Assembly (NCBI GenBank): GCA_013054445.1
Contig: JAAMPI010001099.1
Location: 1-19,910 of the forward strand
DNA from: Cudoniella acicularis
Taxonomy: Eukaryota; Ascomycota; Leotiomycetes; Helotiales; Helotiaceae
Direction: 5' to 3'
DNA: 19,910 nt
Each line of letters starts with the position of its first letter. The first letter of the stretch is position 1. The notes beneath the pieces are model-generated. The model had not been told where the DNA came from and did not search any database. It worked only from the letters and a program-made list of their open reading frames with translations. The position numbers and the translations under genes are program-made. Below are positions 1 through 8,400 of the stretch, in pieces.

Positions 1-41
1 ACCCAAAACCCAAGCTAACCCACCCCTTCTCCCCCAAACAG

Positions 42-242
42 ACCATCCTTAAACACCCCCGCGTAACCGCGCTCCTAGCCGAAAAGAACGTCGACATCTC
101 TACCCTTCTCGCCCTTCCCGAATCAGAGCTGCGCAAAGTCATCGCGCTCTTCCAAGAAGACGGCAAGAACGGCTTTCACGATAAGGAGTTCTTAGAGCAG
201 GCCACGGCGGCCGGTGAGAAGAGGAAGGAGGGGGGGGTTTGA
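42..242 (+). CDS. Last exon of an unidentified protein (5' part outside window)
   Basis: A 3' splice site is visible: a CTAAC branch point at 15-19, a pyrimidine-rich stretch and CAG at 39-41. From 42 only one frame is open. It encodes a charged, helix-prone segment beginning TILKHPRVTALLAEKNVDIS and containing LPESELRKVIALF, ending at TGA 240-242. I do not recognise the family. That frame is also open back to position 3, so the window could instead begin inside an exon. The stop falls directly after a run of eight G (230-237). In the +1 frame the sequence goes on as a Glu-rich tail (EEYEREVFREQFGEAVERE, then GGE repeats) to TAG 337-339. This suggests that a one-base difference in the G run decides the C-terminus, or that the run is a sequencing error. 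Convergent with the next gene. Confidence 0.55.
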   Translation, partial: TILKHPRVTALLAEKNVDISTLLALPESELRKVIALFQEDGKNGFHDKEFLEQATAAGEKRKEGGV

Positions 243-300
243 GGAGTATGAGAGGGAGGTTTTTAGGGAGCAGTTTGGGGAGGCGGTGGAGAGGGAGGAG

Positions 301-330
301 GGTGGTGAGGGTGGTGAGGGTGGTGAGGAG
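301..330 (+). repeat. Short GGTGGTGAG tandem repeat
   Basis: About three copies of the 9-mer GGTGGTGAG lie at the 3' end of the first gene. In the +1 frame after the G run they encode (GGE)n. They are either part of a low-complexity C-terminus or, if the upstream stop at 240-242 is real, in the 3' UTR. Confidence 0.6.
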
Positions 331-339
331 ATGAAGTAG

Positions 340-1227
340 GGGGGAGTTGTGGGTGTGGGTGTGGGTGGAGAAAGGGGAAGTGGAGAGGTTTATTTGGCGT
401 TTTGGCAGGCGTTTGGTGCGAAGATACCCCTGCTATGTTGGACTACCGTTTTGAGAAGAATCAAGAAAAGTTATGGAGGGCGCGAGCCCGCTGGAATTGT
501 TTTCTGCTTTACTGCTGTGATTGTGTGCTTTGCATTTGCTCCCTCTCATATCCCTTATCCAACATAACCCGAAACTTTGACTTCAAATATTATTCCAACC
601 ATCAGGGTTCATTCACTTCATTGGAAGCAATTCGCATCAATCTACGGAGTATTTGAGGATCTTTCTCACGCAAGCTTGAAAGCAAAACGCACGCACAAAA
701 ATACATCAACATAAGACGAAATGAGCTCCAGCAATCCCACCACCACCTCAAAAGAGGCAACTCCTCGTCCTCCCCTCTCCCCCCCCCCCCCCTCGTGGTG
801 AGAGGGAGAGGCGGTGTAACGCCAACATGGCAGCAAACGCTGCGGCAGGCACGGGCAGTTCGCACACTGAACGGCTTCTCCCTTCTGGTTGGGATATCCT
901 GTTCAGAGAACGGGGGAAGTTGAGAGAAGGAGGAGTTTGGATGCGAGTCTGTCAGTTGTTGACAGTTCAACAATTGTGGCTTTCCGTGAACGGATTTCGT
1001 ATTGTAACCCCATGTGATATTAAAAGGAGGTGAAAACAAATCTTCAAAATAAGATAACGAGGTGGTATTATCTAAAAATCAAACTGCCTACCCGAGGCAG
1101 CGAGGCCATCTCAATGCCTAAACCAAAACGCCTATTCCGATTCCCCTTCCCTCCCCCCTAATTTTCCTCAAATCCAAGAATCGAGATATCAAAACGAGAA
1201 ATTTAACAATTAGATTAGGTGAGGTCA
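340..1227. other. Intergenic region between two converging genes
   Basis: I see no convincing gene here. The open frames are short, lack signal or domain character and have no plausible splice partners. It should hold the 3' UTRs of both flanking genes. The only striking element is a run of 14 C at 779-792, flanked by CT-rich sequence on the left and GA-rich sequence (GAGAGGGAGAGG) on the right, which gives an imperfect inverted repeat around the run. Confidence 0.6.
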
Positions 1228-4200
1228 TTAAGTAGGACTACCTCTGTAAGGTCTATAGCTCCCGTTACCTTCTTCATTGCCATTGTTATTCTCATCTTCG
1301 TCACCTGCTCTACCACCCTCCTCCCTCAACACTCTTCCCTGCCCCCTCCCACCAGCACCCACAGGCCTCCTCGCGACTGGCACACTCAACGGCCTCGGAA
1401 CAAGGGGTCCCGGCTCAATATCCTGCTCACTATTCTGTCTCAACGCATCCCGAAACCCCATCATATCCAGTATCTCCGAACTAGTAGCCGAATCCAGCGT
1501 TCCTTCCCCCGGCACCGAAGAAGTTGCTGCACTTCTGCTTGACGGAAACCTTCGCTGATCATAAGTAGCGTTTGAATCGAAGGTCCCGCCTCCAGGTGGA
1601 GAGCTGTAGTGTCCTTTTTCTGAGTCGAAGGTTCCTGTTCTCGTGTCGTAGAGATTTTCGGACGGTGAGGGTGTAGCTGCGGTGCTTCTTGGGCCGATGT
1701 GGTCGGATCCGGCGATGAAGGAGAATGCCCCTGTTCCTTCGCCTGGTGCAGGGGTGGTAAGGGTTCTTCCAGCAACGGCGATATTGTCTTGCCCAGGTAC
1801 AAATGAGAAAGCATTTGTTTCTTCGCCAGGCAGCCGCGCCGGCGATGCAGCATCATCCCTCGAGGCCACGGCAGGGAAACCCAATACGCCGAGGATATCT
1901 GAAGATGCGGTACTTGAAAACGTTCCTTCATCGGGAGCAGGGCCAGGATCTGAAGAAGGCGCCGTGCTCAGCACATTATGATATCCCATTTGCTGGTAGA
2001 TGCCTGAACTAGCCCTGCTCGAGAATGTGCCTTCTCCCGATCTGCGAGGAGAAGTTGAAGGCGGGAAGCCCATCTGCCGTAGCACATCTGAGCTTGCTGT
2101 GGTGGAGTATGTAGACACCCCTTCTGTGGTTTGAGGGGAGACGGGACTCAGTAAGTTGGTTCTATTTTCTGGACTATCAGGGCTGACTATCATCTCGTCG
2201 CTAGTTTCGGATCTGCGATTTCTTCTTGCAAATAACCGTTTATTTCGAGATCTTTGCGCCGATGCTTGGTTTGCAGCAGGATGTTGGGCAGTCATCTCAA
2301 AGGCTACTTCTTCCCTAGCCGGTAGTTCGAAAACAGGACTGAGGTCTACGCCTGGTGCTTCAACGGCGGGTGTTATTTTCGAGCTGTCTGCCTCGACAGG
2401 TTCATTCTTGTAGGCTGCGTCTTGACCCGCTACTCCAGTTCCATCCATTTCAGGTTTTAGGATGTCGTTTTGTCGGTTCGGATCAAGGCGTGCGATCTCG
2501 GCTGCCGTTGCTTCCTCTGTGTGTTGCCGTCGTGGTTTGATGAGATATAGGTAGACTACTGCACCACAAGCAAGCAGGAAAAAGAGACCACCAACTGCTA
2601 TTCCAACAATGGCTCCTATCGGAATGCCTGGCGATGTTGTCGCTGTTGAACTGGTACTGTTTGAAGGAGGAAGGATGGCGACAATGCTCTGCGAAAGGTT
2701 GCCATTCCAGTTGCATTGCGATATCGAGAAGTTCAGGCGGTCATAGTCAGCAATGAGGTATGCTTCCTGGAAAAAGGTACGGCCGATTACAGAAGGAACT
2801 GTATCGTTTGAGCGCTTCAGCGGAAAATAATAGGATGTGCCGTTCACGAGAGGAGCAGTGGCAGTGAGATCAAAGGCGGAGTAGGGAAGGGTGACGTTAA
2901 CTGTCGAGGTTGAGCTTTCGGGGCTGACTGAGAATGTGATGGTGGGGTTTTGTGTTTTGAGAGCTGTATGCTGAGTGTCATTCAGTAAGTAGAGGCTGGC
3001 GGTATCATTCCAGATAAGTCCAAATGCTTTTTCGAAGAGTGCGCACGTCGTATTGGGTAGGTAGATATATGGGATAGTGGAATCGAGAGTGGACGTTAAA
3101 GGAGCAGATAGAAGAGAGACGCTGTTATTTGTGGTAATGCTTTGAATTTGTACAACGAAATCGCTCGCGAGGGGAAAATAAACCGTGTTCGGTATAAATC
3201 TAGAATTGTCATATCCTCCCAAGGTTAGACTGCCAAGAACTGAATTGAGACCTATTTGAAGATACTTTAATTAGCGGAATGTCAAAAAAGTACAAATTTC
3301 AACGAAAAGCCATTCCTCTCGACTATCAAAGGAGAGCCCGCAGGTTCAAGCTTTGTTGGCTGTTCCCTTTTTCCCCAATCACGACGGACGGAGTACCGGG
3401 GCGAAAAGAGAGGCTCCAAACTTGAAATCGTCGCAGCTTAACAAGAATCCGAAGTTCAGACCCGAACGACTCATTTGGAAAAAAATGCTGCGTTGTTGCA
3501 CGATTAGCAGGAAGCACAGCCGGCCTACTACATGAAGATCTGAGGTTTCATACCAGCGCGTGCAATAAGAGAAGATTATTCCTGCAAAGAACTACATCTA
3601 AGGCGCAGTCCCTTGTCTTTTCCGCGCAAGCCCGATTTTGTTCACTATGCCACCAACACATGGTGAAAAAGGCGAAAATGACGTACGATATTGATTTCCA
3701 GCGGTATATGCCCAGCTGGTGCTTGGGATTAATGATTGATTTCGCAGATTCTGCATGAAGCTTGGAATTGGGTTGTTGAAATTCGTAAAATTGCTTGGCC
3801 GCGGAACCAATCCAAAGAGGCCCATGTAAAAGTCCTTGGTCGCGATACCTGCCACAGTCTGGTTTTTTAGCGTTGGGCCACCGCTTCCTTGCCATCCCAA
3901 TGTAACATCATCAAATCCATATCTCCCCTTCCCACTGAGGCCGAACTGCTCTTCGAGACCAAGGTCATATATGCTGCTGGAGATGTTGGCAGTATTCGGA
4001 ACGTAAGTGGTCGAATCAGTGTAATTATAGACTTCCCCACGAAGGGTCTCGCAATTTATACTGTCTCCAGCAACACATCCTTCGGGTGTAACGGCCCATA
4101 TCTGGTTGCTCGCTGTCGAAATCAAAACCTTGACGGTCTGCGGAGGAGTTCCAATCTGAATGGCGAATGTTGACCACGGTCCATCATTTCCCTCCCTATT

Positions 4201-4393
4201 TCAATCAGTTGGGAAGACTTCTGGATTCTGAGGGATATTACCACTGCTGGCTCGGTGAAAGCACGATCGGCGCGGGGACTGCACCTCTGTCATGAATTTC
4301 GCTCGGATCACAGAGCGCTTCGCAATGAAAAGATATGAAAACAATCAAAATCTTGAGCCTCTGTGGCAGAGCTGCCCTCCCCAGCGCCAACAT
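1228..4393 (-). CDS. Pepsin-fold (A1-like) type I membrane protein with altered catalytic motif and long repeat-bearing cytoplasmic tail
   Basis: Exons on the minus strand are 4393-4242, 4195-3687 and 3251-1228, giving 894 residues. Intron 1 (4241-4196, 46 nt) has a CTGAT branch point; its splice creates Trp51 and removes an apparent in-frame TGA. Intron 2 (3686-3252, 435 nt) has donor GTACGT and a CTAAT branch point. The ATG at 4393 is the first after an in-frame stop and begins a signal peptide with core ILIVFISF. Residues 41-420 carry hallmarks of the fungal pepsin-like membrane family: SPSQQWEGNDGPWS, IQIGTPPQ, SLTLGGYDNSRF, LPNTTC, FQEAYLIADYDRLNFS, and many N-glycosylation sequons. At the first active-site position the motif is LISTASNQ (Ser77-Thr-Ala) where a protease has Asp-Thr-Gly; the second is Asp277-Ser-Thr. 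A catalytic dyad is therefore not expected. One transmembrane helix (about 430-458, IPIGAIVGIAVGGLFFLLAC) precedes a 430-residue Ser/Pro-rich tail with basic residues and degenerate repeats. I infer a surface sensor or scaffold. The family placement is solid, the function is not. Confidence 0.85.
1453..2121 (-). repeat. Degenerate repeats in the cytoplasmic tail of the pepsin-like membrane protein
   Basis: Residues about 598-820 hold about eight spaced copies of a motif. Four are long: VSTYSTTASSDVLRQMGF, GEGTFSSRASSGIYQQMGY, DEGTFSSTASSDILGVLGF and GEGTLDSATSSEILDMMGF. The shorter variants are GEETNAFSFVPGQDN, GEGTGAFSFIAGSDH, TGTFDSEKGHYSS and GGGTFDSNATYDQ. The core is G-E-G-T-(F/L)-(S/D)-S-x-x-S-S-(D/E)-I-L-x-x-(M/L)-G-(F/Y), separated by Pro/Ser linkers. 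Copies are too diverged to be recent duplications, so conservation of the core suggests a repeated docking or modification site. Confidence 0.75.
3252..3686 (-). other. Unusually long intron 2 of the pepsin-like membrane protein gene
   Basis: Donor GTACGT at 3686 and acceptor ATAG ending at 3252, with a CTAAT branch point about 20 nt before the acceptor. Splicing joins TAGNQYR to LNSVLGSLTLGGYD, which matches the continuous family pattern, so no exon appears to be missing. At 435 nt it is far longer than the 46-53 nt introns elsewhere in the window. If retained, translation runs 28 residues past Arg221 and stops at a codon beginning near 3600. Confidence 0.75.
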
Positions 4394-5495
4394 CACTATC
4401 GGATCGAAAAAGACATGAATATGAATTCAGCAATCTTGCGATTGTGAAAAAGTTCAACCCTGAGAAGTGGCAAAGATTCAAGTCAAAAGTTGTGGCAATT
4501 GTGACAACTGTGGCTGCAGACAAAAATGCCCAGTGATAGAGGTGGAACCACTGAGGCTGAGGAGAAGCTTCAGAGCTGAAACTTGGGCATACTGTATTCT
4601 ATTAGGGGTGAAATTCAGCCCAATGAATGTAGAGAGACGACTAGTAGGAATTTGCTTAGTACCACAAGAAGCGTCATGAGTCTTGGGCCAGAGACTTCTT
4701 CTAAGTCCAGCTGGTCTTGCCAACCAGCTCAAACCACTGCATTATGAGCCAAGGCCGTCCTTCACTGGACTCGCTGAAGAGTCACTCCATGTCCTTGCTA
4801 GCACGCAGCTGGAGTGGTACGCAGGACTTCCGGACCTGGTGATCTGATCTCTAGCGCGCCTTGCAAACAGAATTCCGACGCGTTGATTGGGAGGCGGAAA
4901 AGCCATTGAGTTGGCTCTTGGGAAAAAGCCGTCGATGCCTCCATTCAAGACTATTGATAGGGCTGTTGAAGGTAGAAAGAGTCCTGTGGCTGCGGCTGAG
5001 TCCTGTGGGTCGTCCAGACAAACGCCGAAAACTTGCAGGTCGTTGATTTAAGCTCGGAACTCCACCAATGAGAAGCGAGATGTGCCCGCTTAGTCATGAA
5101 TGGAACCACCACACATGTGGTTCTGGCTTCTCATCGTTTCAGAATCACTCAACTCTGGCCGGTCCACTCTCCAACCACCCCTTCGAGGTTTTTGCGCAGC
5201 CTACCGTGCCTAGACAAGTCAGAGGTCGAGTGCCACTGTGTCACACGGCACCGGTCACGATGATTGGTACCAGCCACTCTCGGCGGCTGGGGCTGGGGCT
5301 GCGACCAAGAGTTTCGTGCTTTGGGTGACTCGATATTGAAGCTTGGAAAATATGGCGTGGGCCCCTTGCCACGTTAATCTCAGCCCTACAGGACCTACCT
5401 TTCTCTTGTTGATTTTGAAATATCTGCTTTTCATCTCCCATTTTAAAATTTTATTTCTCGCCATTTGATGCGGACACTGTCGTTACAAACTCGAA
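4394..5495. promoter_or_regulatory. Divergent intergenic region shared by the pepsin-like membrane protein and the GPI wall protein
   Basis: The two genes start 1.1 kb apart and are transcribed away from each other, so this stretch holds both 5' UTRs and promoters. I see no coding exon. Visible elements are an inverted AGTTGT...ACAACT pair (4488-4493 and 4504-4509), a GGGGCT direct repeat near 5286-5300, and a T/A-rich segment (ATTTTAAAATTTTATTT, about 5440-5456) 40-55 nt before the plus-strand ATG that may act as a core promoter or leader element. Transcription starts cannot be placed from sequence alone. Confidence 0.5.
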
Positions 5496-8400
5496 ATGTT
5501 CTTTAGATGGTGTGTCGCTGCGTTGGTTGCTTCTGCTAACCTCAGTTGTGCCGATGTGTTGCCGCGTAGGTACCACCATAAATATTTCTTTCTTGTCGTT
5601 TTCGCTGACTTCAAGCAGCACCACGGTCCAGCAGTTCAACATCCGGCTCCAAAAATGGAACAACAAGTAGCAGTAGTGAGGGTGTCTCGACAGCTGTGGG
5701 AGGAACATCGTCGATTTCGAGCTCCGTCAGCTTTGTTTCCAGTTCTTCGAAATTGGGTTCCAGTTCATCCCTTATAGGCTCAAGCTCCAGCACTTCAGTA
5801 TTGTCTTCGAGTAGTAGTGGCTTGCCCTCAATAAGCAGTAATTCTGTCTCCCCGTCTCCTTCCAAGTCCGGGTCGACTAGCACAGTATCGTCAACCGAGA
5901 GCTCAGTACTCTCTAGTGGCAGCATATCTCTCTCGACGACGTCAACCAGTACCGCATCCGCAACAGGGAGCTCGTTGGTCTCTAGTAGCAGCACTTCTCT
6001 CTCAACAACTGATACCAAATCCGGCTCGATCAGCACCTCTTCCTCAAGTGCTTCCTCAAGCCCGATCAGCAGTTCGCCGATTTCATCATCCAACATTCAA
6101 TCCGGGACAGTTAATATAACTTCATCAAGTGGAAGCTTGACGGCCTCGAGCAGCAGTATATCAACTTCGCTTACAAGCGGTAACATCAACAAAACCACAA
6201 GCTCGAGCAGTAATTCTGGAACGCTCTCCAGTTCCGGAAGCACATCTTTGACTTCAACGGCTTCGAATTCAACTACAAGCAGGAGTGGTAGCAGCACAAT
6301 TTCCCAGAGCAGTACAAGTAATGGGACAACTATTGGAGCGGCGTGCAACACAGCTTCAATAACACCAGCACCCCAAATATCTTCAATGTGTTGTTTTGTG
6401 ATTCAAGATACAGTCACTGAAGACTACTTCCAGATTTACAACTACACCGTAAGCCTGAGCCTTCTTGAAACACTTGCATACCTGACATTTTTAGTCATCG
6501 GTCATCGAAGTTAATGCCTACAATATTACTTATTACTTGGATCTCAACAATTCAACAACAAGTAGTCGCAATTTTAGTTACAGGACTAACGCCACGTTCG
6601 TTACGAGTACCGCAATAGGCGTTAATCCTATTTCGCTAGACGGCGATGTCACCCTTGCTCAAGAGTCGAACCCAATCAATAGTACAGCCGTTGTGATTGG
6701 AGGAACTACAATGTACGTATTCTTCCTATTACCCCATCACTTATCCCAATAGCTTTGAATTGGAACACATCTTGGCTATGCCGATTTTCTATTCGACAAG
6801 CTGTTCGGAACTCCAAGTCACCACGGCCTTGCGATATCAATAGATGTACAATTCGATCTCGATTCTCTTTTTCGTCCAACATAATACTCCTGAAGTAGAA
6901 AGTCTTCCGCTGTACAAGCTCCTGTTTTCATCGCATGATGAGTATTCTGGAGCATGATGACTAAAGCAGGATTAATGAAAGGAGATTGTGATCGTTTGGG
7001 CTCTTGAATCTAACCATATTTATAGGCAATCGCCCGCCGCCTTTTACGTGTATTCAACTATCAAAGTCATTACAGCGGCTGCCATGTCTGACAGTAATGG
7101 GCTGCATTGTGGCGCCTCAATAGCCCCTTTCCCAAACATGAATTCGAATGCGCAAGCATACTTTGGGGGGTCTGGGATAGCTGGAGTACACTCGGTATAC
7201 ATTTCGTCTGTTTAACGCAAGCGTTTTTCTAATATATTACAGACTCCAACGACGACATACGAAACTACAGAGACCGGCACTAAAACCGTGACCTCCACCG
7301 ACGGGACATACTACTCTGTATATACCACCACGGGGGCGGGGACGGCATTCGGCACGTTCTACACAGACACCTGTGGTATTCCAGTTACCCCGATTTCCGT
7401 TTCAGGCCCCAATGAAATCATCTTACCAACTCCATTTGTCTTTGCGCCTCCTAAAGGTGAAACTGGGGCTACGAAGATGACCGACCCAGCTTGCGATTTC
7501 GGTAGCAAGATACCTGAGTATTATGGATATGTTCCACAAGCACTCGTTGACTATCTGTCAAGTCAACAGTTACTTACCCAATATTCTGCCATGAATCCAT
7601 GCTTGCCTGGCGGCCCGTCTGTTTTGCCACCGAAATGCATTGAGGCAAATATCACTTTTTCTGCGACTCCAAGCAAACAGACGGTAGATGGCACAGACTT
7701 GACCAACACGGCAATTGTGTACGCGACTCCTCCAGTCATAGTGAACTCAGCAGCACCTTCCCAAGCCCTAGGCAACTCAGCAGCGCCTTCCCAAGGGCCG
7801 TCCAAACTCAATCCAAGCAACCCCTTTACCAATCCGGATAACCCGAGCAACCCCGAAAATTCCAATAGCCCTAGCAACCCAAGCAATCCCAGCAATCCAA
7901 ACAATCCGAATAACCCGAATAATCCAAATAATCCTAGCAACCCAAGTAACGCCTACAATGCTCCGGCTCCACCGCTGACAATATCCAGTGGTCCGGCTCT
8001 TGGTTCGCTTATCAATTCAATAATAGGAGGCGGTCCTCCAAATACTCCAACCCCATCGCCCCAGCCCCAAGAGGCTTCTCCGCAGCCTCCGAACCCATCA
8101 CCATCTCCTACACCACCGCCACCGCAAGTCGTTATTCCTGCCACTACTATACCCTTGACTGCTGCTCCACAGGGTTTGACTGGGGAAACCACGAGTATTG
8201 GGGGTCAGCCATACATTATCGTCCCAGCACCTACCACTTTCGCAGCTCCGCCTATACCTGCTCCAAGTATCGAAGGTGCGAGCGTGACATACTCGAATGG
8301 TCAGCCATACATTGTCATTCCGTCAGCAACAAACATCCCTGTGACGAATGCTCCTTCTGGTCTCACTGGCCCTACCACGATAATCAACAACACACCCTAT

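Noticed and set aside
602..1039. Minus-strand ORF of 145 codons in the first intergenic region
   Set aside because: It crosses the poly-C run, has a biased, non-domain composition and no signal, splice or neighbour support.
1461..1931. Second minus-strand ORF of 156 codons overlapping the membrane protein tail
   Set aside because: It is an out-of-frame shadow of the same strand's long exon, with no independent evidence.
4201..4203. In-frame TGA just upstream of the GPWS motif in the pepsin-like gene, suggesting a pseudogene
   Set aside because: A 46-nt intron (4196-4241) with branch point and consensus ends removes it and restores SPSQQWEGNDGPWS, the family pattern.
5611..6096. Minus-strand acidic/Leu-rich ORF
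   Set aside because: It is the antisense of the Ser-rich stalk codons, which stay open by composition alone.
7563..7940. Minus-strand Leu/Gly/Phe repeat ORF that looks hydrophobic
   Set aside because: It is the antisense of the Asn-Pro repeats; codon structure and splicing support the plus strand.
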